This document shows positions 54,650 through 62,519 of a DNA stretch of 64,000 nt, in pieces. The number at the start of each line of letters is the position of its first letter. Positions within the stretch are counted from its first letter, which is position 1. The notes under the pieces are model-generated. The model was not told where the DNA came from. It was given only the letters and a program-made list of their open reading frames with translations, and made no database searches. The translations under genes and the position numbers were made by a program. Source of the DNA: Streptomyces termitum (GTDB lineage Bacteria > Actinomycetota > Actinomycetes > Streptomycetales > Streptomycetaceae); contig NZ_BMUL01000003.1 in the NCBI RefSeq assembly GCF_014650175.1, forward strand, positions 124,001 through 188,000, in the 5' to 3' direction.

Positions 54650-56491
54650 ATGAACGACGGGAAGCCGAACTGGTGGAGCCGGCCTTCGACGCCCCCGGAG
54701 GCGGAGGGGATATCCCCGCCGCCTCCGGCGGACGACGACTTCCCCCTCCAGGCGCCCGGGGCGGCCCCCGAGGAGCCCGCGCCGGACGCCCCCAGGGTGG
54801 ACATGACGAAGAGCCTTCCGGAGCCCCCGGCCCCCGTCGGCGCCCCGGCGGTTCCGCCCGTCCCCACGACCCCGCCCGCCCCGCCGTCCGCCGCGCCGGC
54901 CGGGCCGGACCGGGACGCCGAGACCCCCGCGCCCCCGGTCTCCGAGCCCCCGGCGCCCGCCGAGGCCCCCGAGGCCCCGTCCGGTCCCGAGGGCGCCGAG
55001 TTCCCCGACGCCCCCGCGCAGGCGTCCGCCGAGGCGCCCGTGGCCGCGCCCGCCGACGCCCCCGGGGCACCGGCCGCCGCGGAGGCCGCCGCCCGGCCCC
55101 TGCACGAGCCCGACGAGTACCGCACCCCGCCCTACGGCGAGCCCGGACCGTGGGCCCCCGCACCGCCGGTGCAGCGCCCCACCGCCCCCGTACCGCCCCC
55201 GCAGGTCCCCGGCCAGGTCCCCGGCCCCGGCCCCGTTCCCGTACCGTCGCCGCCGCACGGCGCCGTGCCGCCCCCGCAGGCACCCGTGCCCCCGCACGGG
55301 CCCGTACCGCCGCCGCAGGGCGCCTGGGGGCAGTACGACCCCTGGGGCGCCGGGGCCGTACCGCCGCCCGCCCGGAAGAAGTCCCGGCGCGGCCTCGCCC
55401 TCGCCGGGGCCCTCGCCTTCGCGCTCCTCACCGGCGTCATCGGCGGCGGCGTCGGCGCCTACGTCGAGCGCAACGGCGGCGTCGGCACCATCGACCTGCC
55501 CCAGGCGTCCGCCGAGGACCTCGACCGCGCCCCCGGCAGCGTCGCCGGCATCGCCGCCGGAGCCCTGCCCGGCGTCGTCACCCTGCACGTCAGCGGCGGC
55601 GGCTCGGCCGGCACCGGCACCGGCTTCGTCCTGAACAACCGGGGCCACATCCTCACCAACAACCACGTCGTCGACGCCGCCGCGGCCTCCGGCGCGATCA
55701 CCGTCACCTTCTCCAGCGGCGAGACCGCCCCCGCCAAACTGATCGGCCGGGACACCGGCTACGACCTCGCCGTCGTCCAGGTCACCGGCGTCAAGGGCCT
55801 CAAGCCGCTCCCGCTCGGCAACTCCGACAGCGTCCGCGTCGGCGACCCCGTCGTCGCCATCGGCGCCCCCTTCGACCTCGCCAACACGGTCACCTCCGGC
55901 ATCATCAGCGCCAAGGAGCGCCCCATCACCGCCGGCGGCGAGAAGGGCGACGGCACCGACATCAGCTACGTCGACGCCCTCCAGACCGACGCCCCCATCA
56001 ACCCCGGCAACTCCGGCGGCCCCCTCCTCGACGGCAAGGGCCGCGTCATCGGCATCAACAGCGCCATCCGCGCCGCCGGCGGCTCCGGCGGCCAGGGCGG
56101 CGCCTCCCAGCCCGGCTCCATCGGCCTCGGCTTCGCCATCCCCGTCAACCAGGGCAAGCGGGTCGCCGAAGAGCTCATCAACAACGGCAAGGCCGTCCAC
56201 CCCGTCATCGGCGTCACCCTCGACATGCAGTTCAGCGGCGACGGCGCCCGGGTCGGCGACAAGGGCAAGGACGGCACCGCCTCGGTCACCCCCGGCGGCC
56301 CCGCCGCCAAGGCCGGCCTGCGCCCGCACGACGTCATCACCAAGGTGAACGGCCAGCGGGTCCACAACGGTGAGGAGCTGATCGTGAAGATCCGCGCCCA
56401 CCGCCCCGGCGACGAGCTCACCCTCACCCTCGACCGCGACGGCCGGGAGATCACCCGCACCCTCGTCCTCGGCTCCTCCCAGAGCGGCTGA
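54650..56491 (+). CDS. htrA: HtrA/DegP-like membrane serine protease with PDZ domain
   Basis: A 613-residue envelope protease. A very long Pro/Ala/Glu-rich cytoplasmic region (about 1-240) precedes one transmembrane helix (about 247-268), a trypsin-like S1C domain (about 290-500) and a PDZ domain (about 510-610). The catalytic triad is His339 in NNHVVDAA, Asp372 in GYDLAVVQV and Ser455 in PGNSGGPLL. The PDZ core reads GGPAAKAGLRPHDVITKVNG. It degrades or refolds damaged exported proteins and is probably under control of the adjacent sigma factor. The ATG at 54650 follows GGGGAGAG. Confidence 0.94.
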   Translation: MNDGKPNWWSRPSTPPEAEGISPPPPADDDFPLQAPGAAPEEPAPDAPRVDMTKSLPEPPAPVGAPAVPPVPTTPPAPPSAAPAGPDRDAETPAPPVSEPPAPAEAPEAPSGPEGAEFPDAPAQASAEAPVAAPADAPGAPAAAEAAARPLHEPDEYRTPPYGEPGPWAPAPPVQRPTAPVPPPQVPGQVPGPGPVPVPSPPHGAVPPPQAPVPPHGPVPPPQGAWGQYDPWGAGAVPPPARKKSRRGLALAGALAFALLTGVIGGGVGAYVERNGGVGTIDLPQASAEDLDRAPGSVAGIAAGALPGVVTLHVSGGGSAGTGTGFVLNNRGHILTNNHVVDAAAASGAITVTFSSGETAPAKLIGRDTGYDLAVVQVTGVKGLKPLPLGNSDSVRVGDPVVAIGAPFDLANTVTSGIISAKERPITAGGEKGDGTDISYVDALQTDAPINPGNSGGPLLDGKGRVIGINSAIRAAGGSGGQGGASQPGSIGLGFAIPVNQGKRVAEELINNGKAVHPVIGVTLDMQFSGDGARVGDKGKDGTASVTPGGPAAKAGLRPHDVITKVNGQRVHNGEELIVKIRAHRPGDELTLTLDRDGREITRTLVLGSSQSG

Positions 56492-56634
56492 CCCGCCCCG
56501 CCCCGCCCGGCCCGGCCCCGCGACCCCCGGGGACACCCGGGTGACATGTGGCGGACACCGCGAGGTACCCGTCCGGCAGATCGGGCGGGTACCGTGGACC
56601 GGGCCGTCCTGGACCGGCGTGAAGGAGTTACCGG

Positions 56635-57114
56635 GTGTTCAACGACATAGGCGCACTGGAGCTGGTGACGCTCGTGGTGCTCGCCGTCCTCATCTTCGGG
56701 CCGCACAAGCTGCCCCAGGTCGTCCAGGACGTCTCGCGCTTCATCAGGAAGATCCGCGAGTTCTCCGACAGCGCCAAGAACGACATCCGCAGCGAGCTGG
56801 GCCCGGACTTCAAGGACTTCGAGTTCGAGGACCTCAACCCGAAGACCTTCATCCGCAAGCAGCTGGAGGGCAACGAGGACCTCCGGGAGCTCAAGGAGCT
56901 GCGCGGCACCTTCGACCTCCGCAAGGAGATGAACGAGGTCGCCGACGCCGTCCACGGCCGCGAGGACACGCCCGCCCCCGCGCCCGCTCCCGAACCGGCC
57001 CCCGCCGCGGCCGGCGGCCCCGGCCCCGACCTGCTGAAGAAGCCCGACCTGCTGAAGAAGCCGGACCGCCCGGCCGCGCCCGAGCGCCCCCCGTACGACT
57101 CCGACGCGACCTGA
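56635..57114 (+). CDS. tatB: Twin-arginine translocase subunit TatB
   Basis: A 159-residue component of the Sec-independent exporter for folded proteins; TatB with TatC recognises twin-arginine signals. The N-terminus VFNDIGALELVTLVVLAVLI is the short membrane helix, followed by the FGPHKLP hinge and an amphipathic helix (VVQDVSRFIRKIREF). The C-terminal tail is Pro/Ala-rich and contains the tandem repeat DLLKKP. Glu at position 9, typical of TatB, is present. GTG 56635 follows GGAG. Position directly after htrA is conserved with mycobacteria. Confidence 0.95.
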   Translation: MFNDIGALELVTLVVLAVLIFGPHKLPQVVQDVSRFIRKIREFSDSAKNDIRSELGPDFKDFEFEDLNPKTFIRKQLEGNEDLRELKELRGTFDLRKEMNEVADAVHGREDTPAPAPAPEPAPAAAGGPGPDLLKKPDLLKKPDRPAAPERPPYDSDAT

Positions 57115-57165
57115 CGGCCGCCCGTCACCGACCGGCCGGGCCCCGGTCGCTATCCTCCTTGAGTT

Positions 57166-57196
57166 GGGGGTACCCCCGGACAGGGTCCGGGGGAGG
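57166..57196 (+). promoter_or_regulatory. Competing palindromes: GGGGGTACCCCC and a 9-bp hairpin
   Basis: GGGGGTACCCCC (57166-57177) is a perfect palindrome. Its CCCCC half is also the left arm of a second hairpin (57173-57181 with 57185-57193), whose right arm ends in GGGGGAGG, a Shine-Dalgarno-like run. The two folds are mutually exclusive. Confidence 0.55.
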
Positions 57197-57213
57197 AACG
57201 AGGAGGCGGCCGA

Positions 57214-57816
57214 ATGAAGACGACGAGTCGGGTGGAAGCCGAGGGCTTTCTGCGCGCACCCTTCGCCTGGTACGGGCTGGACGAGGCGTTCACCGGACCG
57301 CGCAGGCTGATGCAGATCGGCACGGCCGCGGACGGCACCGTCCAGCACGGCTCGGTGGGCCACGGCGACGAGCCGTCGATAAAGTCCGAGACCGCGGGCA
57401 CCGACAAGGAGCGCTTCGCCGTCGTCGTGACGGTCGCCGCGAACCCGGTCCGCCGCACCGGCGACGGCACCGGCGTCCTGGAGGCCACCACCGTCTCCTC
57501 CGCCGCCTGGCTGGCCGGCTCCGGGCTCCTCGCCCACACCTGGCCCGCCACCCTCGACCACGGGCTGCGCGACCACTGGCTGGACCAGCAGACCGAGACC
57601 GCCTTCGAGCTGGCCGACGACCTCGACGGACCCGCCTGGACCGGCCTGTCGCTGCCCGTGGACGGCGTCCCGGTGCCCTTCCACTACCGCGAGACCGAGT
57701 TCGGCTGGGTGCTGGCCGGCTCGGCCGACGACACGCACATCGGCGCGTACGGGCGGGGGATGAGCGCGTACGGGCTCGGCTTCGCCCGCGTCAAGGACCT
57801 CGGCGCCTACGCCTGA
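57214..57816 (+). CDS. Conserved-looking protein of unknown function
   Basis: A 200-residue soluble protein with no signal peptide, membrane helix or cysteine. It begins MKTTSRVEAEGFLRAPFAWY and ends FGWVLAGSADDTHIGAYGRG, MSAYGLGFARVKDLGAYA. Balanced composition with aromatic residues throughout indicates a folded domain, mainly beta by pattern. I do not recognise the family. ATG 57214 follows GAGGAGG. It sits between tatB and mrp, with a complex GC-rich leader upstream and a 21-bp terminator downstream. Confidence 0.75.
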   Translation: MKTTSRVEAEGFLRAPFAWYGLDEAFTGPRRLMQIGTAADGTVQHGSVGHGDEPSIKSETAGTDKERFAVVVTVAANPVRRTGDGTGVLEATTVSSAAWLAGSGLLAHTWPATLDHGLRDHWLDQQTETAFELADDLDGPAWTGLSLPVDGVPVPFHYRETEFGWVLAGSADDTHIGAYGRGMSAYGLGFARVKDLGAYA

Positions 57817-57833
57817 CCGCCCCCCGGCCGTCC

Positions 57834-57880
57834 GGACATGACGGAGGGCACCCCGCTCCGGGGTGCCCTCCGTCATGTCC
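57834..57880. terminator. 21-bp perfect hairpin between convergent genes
   Basis: 57834-57854 pairs perfectly with 57860-57880 around a 5-base loop. It is the longest perfect stem I found in the window, and probably serves both the unknown gene and mrp. Confidence 0.9.
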
Positions 57881-57896
57881 GCGTGCCCGCGGGGGC

Positions 57897-59030
57897 TCAG
57901 AACTTGTTGCGCGGGGTGATGCCCAGGCTCAGCCCCGACAGACCGCGCTGACGGCCGCCGAGCTTGCCCGCGATGGCGCGCAGCGCCGCGCCCGCCGGGG
58001 AGTCCGGGTTCGACAGGACGACCGGGCGGCCGTCGTCACCGCCCTCGCGCAGCCGCACGTCGATCGGGATCGAGCCGAGGACCGGAACCGTGGTGCCCGT
58101 CGTGCGGGACAGACCGTCCGCGACGAGCTGACCGCCGCCGGTGCCGAACACGTCCACCATCTCGTCGCAGTGCGGACACGGCAGGCCCGCCATGTTCTCC
58201 ACCACGCCGACGATCTTCTGGTGGGTCTGCACCGCGATCGAACCGGCCCGCTCGGCGACCTCGGCCGCCGCCTGCTGAGGCGTCGTCACGACCAGGATCT
58301 CCGCGTTCGGCACCAGCTGCGCGACGGAGATCGCGATGTCGCCGGTGCCCGGCGGCAGGTCGAGGAGCAGCACGTCCAGGTCGCCCCAGTACACGTCCGC
58401 CAGGAACTGCTGGAGCGCGCGGTGCAGCATCGGGCCGCGCCACACCACCGGCGCGTTGCCCGGGGTGAACATGCCGATCGAGATGACCTTCACGCCGTTC
58501 GCCGACGGCGGCATGATCATGTTCTCGACCTGGGTCGGACGGCCGTCCGCGCCCAGCATCCGGGGCACGCTGTGACCGTAGATGTCGGCGTCCACGACAC
58601 CGACCTTCAGCCCGTCGGCGGCCATCGCCGCGGCCAGGTTCACGGTCACGGAGGACTTGCCGACCCCGCCCTTGCCGGAGGCGACCGCGTACACCCGGGT
58701 CAGCGAACCCGGCTGCGCGAACGGCACCTCGCGCTCGGCGGTCGTGCCGCGCAGCGCCGTCGCCAGCTCCTTGCGCTGCTCGTCGCTCATCACGTCCAGG
58801 GTCACCTCGACGCCCGTGACGCCCTCGACCCGCGCGACGGCCTCGGTGACGCGTTGCGTGATGGTGTCGCGCATCGGGCAGCCGGAGACCGTCAGGTAGA
58901 CCGTCACGGCCACCGTGCCGTCCGGTCCGATCTCCACCGACTTGACCATGCCGAGTTCCGTGATCGGACGATTGATCTCGGGGTCGTTCACCGTCGCCAG
59001 TGCCTCAAGCACCGCGTCTTCCGTAGCCAT
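57897..59030 (-). CDS. mrp: Mrp/ApbC-family iron-sulfur carrier ATPase
   Basis: A 377-residue P-loop protein. The N-terminal MIP18 (DUF59) domain (about 1-95; NDPEINRPITELGM, SGCPMRDTI) precedes the Mrp ATPase. That shows deviant Walker A SGKGGVGKSSVTVNLA, LLLDLPPGTGD as Walker B, and the cluster-binding CxxC in GLPCPHCDE. It assembles or transfers [Fe-S] clusters. ATG 59030 lacks a Shine-Dalgarno sequence, but -10 TACCAT lies 7 bases upstream, so the mRNA is probably leaderless. Confidence 0.94.
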   Translation of the reverse strand: MATEDAVLEALATVNDPEINRPITELGMVKSVEIGPDGTVAVTVYLTVSGCPMRDTITQRVTEAVARVEGVTGVEVTLDVMSDEQRKELATALRGTTAEREVPFAQPGSLTRVYAVASGKGGVGKSSVTVNLAAAMAADGLKVGVVDADIYGHSVPRMLGADGRPTQVENMIMPPSANGVKVISIGMFTPGNAPVVWRGPMLHRALQQFLADVYWGDLDVLLLDLPPGTGDIAISVAQLVPNAEILVVTTPQQAAAEVAERAGSIAVQTHQKIVGVVENMAGLPCPHCDEMVDVFGTGGGQLVADGLSRTTGTTVPVLGSIPIDVRLREGGDDGRPVVLSNPDSPAGAALRAIAGKLGGRQRGLSGLSLGITPRNKF

Positions 59031-59037
59031 GGGAACG

Positions 59038-59043
59038 ATGGTA
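59038..59043 (-). promoter_or_regulatory. -10 element TACCAT for leaderless mrp mRNA
   Basis: On the minus strand TACCAT ends 7 bases before ATG 59030. A TTGACA further upstream (about 59078-59083) is too distant to be the matching -35. Confidence 0.5.
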
Positions 59044-59074
59044 CGGCGACGACCGTGCGCCCATGAAAGAGCTG

Positions 59075-59638
59075 TCAAGCGTCGGGTACGTCACTGTGCC
59101 GTCCGCCGTCCGGCGGGAATAGATCGCGCTCCCGCCCGCGCTCCTCCATCTCCTTCATCAGATCCTGCAGTTCGGAGCGGATCCAGTCGCGGGTGGCGAC
59201 CTCGCCGAGGCCCATCCGCAGCGCCGCGATCTCCCGGGTCAGGAACTCGGTGTCGGCGATGGAGCGCTCGTTCTGCTTCCGGTCCTGCTCCAGGTTGACC
59301 CGGTCCCGGTCGTCCTGCCGGTTCTGCGCGAGCAGGATCAGCGGGGCCGCGTACGACGCCTGGAGCGACAGCATCAGGGTCAGGAAGATGAACGGGTACT
59401 CGTCGAAGCGCAGGTGCGCCGGGGCGGACACGTTCCACACCACCCAGGCGATGATCATCACCGTCATCCAGACGATGAACCGGCCGGTCCCCAGGAAGCG
59501 GGCGATCCGCTCCGACATCCGGCCGAACGCCTCGGGGTCGTACTCCGGCAGCAGCCGGGAGCGCCGGATCCTCGGCTGGTCCAGCCGGATGCGCGGCAGC
59601 GTCCGCTCCCGGTCCCGCTCCTGCGTCCGCTCAGCCAC
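59075..59638 (-). CDS. DUF1003 membrane protein
   Basis: A 187-residue protein with two transmembrane helices (FIVWMTVMIIAWVVWNVSA and FIFLTLMLSLQASYAAPLIL). The signature DUF1003 segment LILLAQNRQDDRDRVNLEQD and a helical, charged C-terminus (REIAALRMGLGEVATRDWIR) follow. Its function is unknown. The GTG start overlaps the end of the MgtE_N/CBS gene by 8 bases, so the two are coupled. The same pair occurs in mycobacteria (Rv1232c-Rv1231c, from memory), and the context with corA suggests a link to magnesium. Confidence 0.9.
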   Translation of the reverse strand: MAERTQERDRERTLPRIRLDQPRIRRSRLLPEYDPEAFGRMSERIARFLGTGRFIVWMTVMIIAWVVWNVSAPAHLRFDEYPFIFLTLMLSLQASYAAPLILLAQNRQDDRDRVNLEQDRKQNERSIADTEFLTREIAALRMGLGEVATRDWIRSELQDLMKEMEERGRERDLFPPDGGRHSDVPDA

Positions 59639-60899
59639 CGCGCACCCCCTCCTCGTGGAACTCCGTCTCCCGCCAGTCGTCCGGCAGCAGGTGGTCGAGC
59701 ACGTCGTCGACCGTGACCGCGCCGAGCAGCGACCCGCTCTCGTCCACCACCGGCGCCGCCACCAGGTTGTACGCGGCGAAATAGCTGGTCACGGCGGGCA
59801 GCGGGGTGTCCGGGCCGAGCGGCGGCAGATCGCTGTCCACCAGCGAGCTGACCAGGGTGAACGGCGGGTCGCGCAGCAGCCGCTGGAAGTGCACCGTGCC
59901 CAGGTACTTCCCGGTCGGCGTCTCGTCCGGCGGCCGGCACACGTACACCTGCGCGGCCAGCGCGGGGGAGAGGTCCTGCTGCCGGACCCGGGCCAGCGCG
60001 TCGGCGACCGTGGCGTCCGGCCGCAGCACGATCGGCTCCGTCGTCATCAGACCGCCCGCGGTCCGCTCCTCGTACGCCATCAGCCGGCGCACGTCGGCGG
60101 CGTCGTCCGGCCGCATCAGGGTCAGCAGCCGCTCCTTCTCCTCGTCCGGCAGCTCGTTGAGGAGGTCCGCGGCGTCGTCCGGGTCCATCGCCTCCAGGAC
60201 GTCGGCCGCCCGCTCCTCCTGGAGCTCGCCCAGGATCTCCACCTGGTCGTCCTCCGGCAGCTCCTCCAGGACGTCGGCGAGCCGGTCGTCGTCGAGGGCG
60301 GCGGCGACCTCGACGCGCCGCTTGGGCGACAGGTGGTGCAGCGCGTTGGCCAGGTCCGCGGGGCGCAGCCGCTCGTAGGTCGCCACCAGGTTCTCGGCGC
60401 CCTGCCCGTGCTCCTCCAGCGAGAAGCCGGTGACGCCCGACCACTCCACGGTCAGCGTCTCGCCCTTGCGCCGCAGCGCGCCGCCCTTGCCGCGCCGCAC
60501 GAAGACCTTGTCGATCTCCCACTCGCGGCGGGCCGGGAGCTGACGGATCGCGACGTCGAGGACGGTGACCTCCTCGCCGGTCTCCACCAGGGTCACCCGC
60601 CGGTCGAGCAGCTCGCCGAGGACCAGCCGCTCGGTGGGCCGCCGCTCGAAGCGCCGCATGTTGACCACGCCGGTGGTGATGACCTGCCCGGACTCCACCC
60701 CGGTGATCCGGGTCATCGGCACGAAGACCCGGCGGCGGCTGAGCACCTCGACGACCATGCCGAGCAGCCGGGGCGGACGGCGGCCGACCCGCAGCATCGC
60801 CACCAGGTCGCCGACCCGGCCCACCTGGTCGCCCACCGGGTCGAAGACGGCCACGCCCGCGAGGTGCGAGACGAAGATCCGGGGGGCGCCTGCCGCCAT
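59631..60899 (-). CDS. MgtE_N/CBS-domain protein without a transport domain
   Basis: A 422-residue soluble protein. An N-terminal PRC-barrel-like region (about 1-150; FVSHLAGVAVFDPVGDQVGR, KVFVRRGKG) precedes an MgtE intracellular N domain (about 175-290; HHLSPKRRVEVAAALDDDRL, repeated DDAADLLNELPDEEKERLL) and two CBS motifs (about 300-415; EPIVLRPDATVADALARV, VVDESGSLLGAVTVDDVLDH). MgtE channels use these domains as Mg2+ sensors, but the five-helix pore is absent. It may sense magnesium or nucleotides and act through the coupled DUF1003 membrane protein. ATG 60899 follows AGGAGG. Confidence 0.88.
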   Translation of the reverse strand: MAAGAPRIFVSHLAGVAVFDPVGDQVGRVGDLVAMLRVGRRPPRLLGMVVEVLSRRRVFVPMTRITGVESGQVITTGVVNMRRFERRPTERLVLGELLDRRVTLVETGEEVTVLDVAIRQLPARREWEIDKVFVRRGKGGALRRKGETLTVEWSGVTGFSLEEHGQGAENLVATYERLRPADLANALHHLSPKRRVEVAAALDDDRLADVLEELPEDDQVEILGELQEERAADVLEAMDPDDAADLLNELPDEEKERLLTLMRPDDAADVRRLMAYEERTAGGLMTTEPIVLRPDATVADALARVRQQDLSPALAAQVYVCRPPDETPTGKYLGTVHFQRLLRDPPFTLVSSLVDSDLPPLGPDTPLPAVTSYFAAYNLVAAPVVDESGSLLGAVTVDDVLDHLLPDDWRETEFHEEGVRGG

Positions 60900-61165
60900 G
60901 CCTCGCGCCTCCTGACGTACCGGGCGATCCGCGTGCGCGCGGGCCGTGCCGGACCGCGCAGGGTTCAGGCTAGCCCGTGCCGTTCCACCCCGCTCCGGCA
61001 GCGCCGCCGTCCGGCTGCCGCCGGGCCGCGCACCCGGCCCGGGTACGCTGCGGTCTGCCGCCCCCACCGGCACCGGCCGTCCCCCGGCCGGGCCCCGGCG
61101 GCCCCTCCGCGCCGTGCGCGCGACCGGGGCCGCGACCCCCTCACGCACAACGAGAGGCCGCGCAG

Positions 61166-61969
61166 GTGACCGTCCGCACCCCGTCATCTCCTGTCCCGTC
61201 CGCCCCCGCCACGCGCCCGGCGCGCGCCCTGGGCCGGTTCCGCCGGGCGGTCGGCCCCCTGGCGCTGTGCGCGGGTCTGGCGATCGGCCTGACGGCCTGC
61301 GGGGCCGACCCGGACGAGGGCACCAACGGGGTCGGGAGGCTGCCGGCGCGGGAGATCGAGGGGAAGGCCCGGGAGGCGGCCGACACGGCGAAGGCGGTCC
61401 GGCTCGCCGGCACCCTGGTCAGCAAGGGCGGCACGTTCAAGCTGAACATGCGGCTCAAGCAGGACGGCGCCACCGGCTCGGTGACCACGAAGAACAACAC
61501 CTTCGAACTGCTGCGGGTCGGCGACGCGCTCTACCTCAAGGCCGACGCCGGCTTCTGGATGCACGGCCCGGAGGACGGCGAGAAGCCCACCGAGGCCGAC
61601 AGCGAGGCGGCCGGCAAGCTCGACGACAAGTACGTGAAGGTGCCGCAGGACGACCCCTCGTACAAGCAGCTCCGGGGCTTCACCGAGATGGGGCCGCTGC
61701 TGCGCGGGCTGATCGGGCTGCACGGGGAGGCCGTCAAGGGCGACCGGGACCAGATCGGCGGCGTCCGCACCATCAAGGTGAAGGGCGGCGGGGACGGCGA
61801 GGGCGGCACCCTCGACGTGGCCCTGGAGGGCTCCCCGTACCCCCTCCAGTTCGCCCGGGGCGGCGGCGCGGGCCTGGTGGTCCTCACCGAGTGGGACAAG
61901 GACTTCCCGCTGGCCGAGCCGGAGAAGAACCAGACCCTCGACTACGGCAAGCAGCTGCCGCGCGCCTGA
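61166..61969 (+). CDS. Lipoprotein resembling the LppX/LprAFG class
   Basis: A 267-residue lipoprotein with a long basic N-terminus, hydrophobic stretch and lipobox LTAC (acylated Cys45). The mature part (about 65-267; AVRLAGTLVSKGGTFKLNMR, ELLRVGDALYLKADAGFWMH, RTIKVKGGGDGEGGTLDVAL) looks like the beta-sheet half-barrel of LppX/LprG-type proteins, which in mycobacteria carry lipids. The assignment is by pattern only. GTG 61166 follows GAGAGG. It is divergent from the MgtE_N gene. Confidence 0.72.
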   Translation: MTVRTPSSPVPSAPATRPARALGRFRRAVGPLALCAGLAIGLTACGADPDEGTNGVGRLPAREIEGKAREAADTAKAVRLAGTLVSKGGTFKLNMRLKQDGATGSVTTKNNTFELLRVGDALYLKADAGFWMHGPEDGEKPTEADSEAAGKLDDKYVKVPQDDPSYKQLRGFTEMGPLLRGLIGLHGEAVKGDRDQIGGVRTIKVKGGGDGEGGTLDVALEGSPYPLQFARGGGAGLVVLTEWDKDFPLAEPEKNQTLDYGKQLPRA

Positions 61970-62003
61970 CCGGTCGGCGGCGTTCCGTACCCGGCCCGCC
62001 CGG

Positions 62004-62501
62004 TCAGCGCTTCCCCCGCCGGAACAGGAGGCGGGGGAGGGCGGCCGGGACCGGGCGGCGGGTGTTCGCCTCCGAGGGCAGGGGGACGGCGGCGAGCGAG
62101 CCGTCGGGGAGTTCGGTGGTGACGGCGCGCGGGTCGAGGCGCAGGACGCGGCACTCGCGCGCCCAGCGCCCGGGCACCGCCTCGCCGTCTGGCGCGTTGA
62201 GCCGCTTGCCCTTCAGTTCGGCGACGGCCGCGTCCCACGCGTCGGTGCCGGGGGAGAGCTCGCGCACGGCGGCCGTCCAGGAGACGAGCCGGCCGCCCTT
62301 GTCCTTGCTGCGGACGGTGACCTCGGCGGTGGCGCCGTCGGCCAGGCCGGGCAGCGGCTGCTCGCCGGGGCCGTCGCCGACCACGTGGGCGGCGCCGTCG
62401 TGCCAGACGTGCCAGAGCGCGCGGGCGGGCCCGGTGCCCCGCACCCACACCAGGCCGGACTTCTTGGTGGCCTCCTCGACGAGGAACAGCTCATCTGTCA
62501 T
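62004..62501 (-). CDS. Unrecognised 165-residue protein, possibly split-barrel fold
   Basis: No signal peptide or membrane helix. The first 120 residues (KKSGLVWVRGTGPARALWHV, TVRSKDKGGRLVSWTAAVRE) alternate beta strands in a way reminiscent of flavin/F420-binding split barrels, but no diagnostic motif is seen. The end is basic (LPRLLFRRGKR). ATG 62501 is preceded by -10 TAGGCT at 62509-62514 with a 7-base gap and no Shine-Dalgarno sequence, so it is probably leaderless. It lies 18 bases after the corA stop but seems to have its own promoter inside the 3-prime end of that unit. Confidence 0.7.
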   Translation of the reverse strand: MTDELFLVEEATKKSGLVWVRGTGPARALWHVWHDGAAHVVGDGPGEQPLPGLADGATAEVTVRSKDKGGRLVSWTAAVRELSPGTDAWDAAVAELKGKRLNAPDGEAVPGRWARECRVLRLDPRAVTTELPDGSLAAVPLPSEANTRRPVPAALPRLLFRRGKR

Positions 62502-62508
62502 GGGGCGA

Positions 62509-62514
62509 AGCCTA
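62509..62514 (-). promoter_or_regulatory. -10 element TAGGCT between corA and the next gene
   Basis: The minus-strand TAGGCT stands 7 bases from ATG 62501, overlapping the short gap after the corA stop codon. Confidence 0.45.
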
Positions 62515-62519
62515 GGGCG

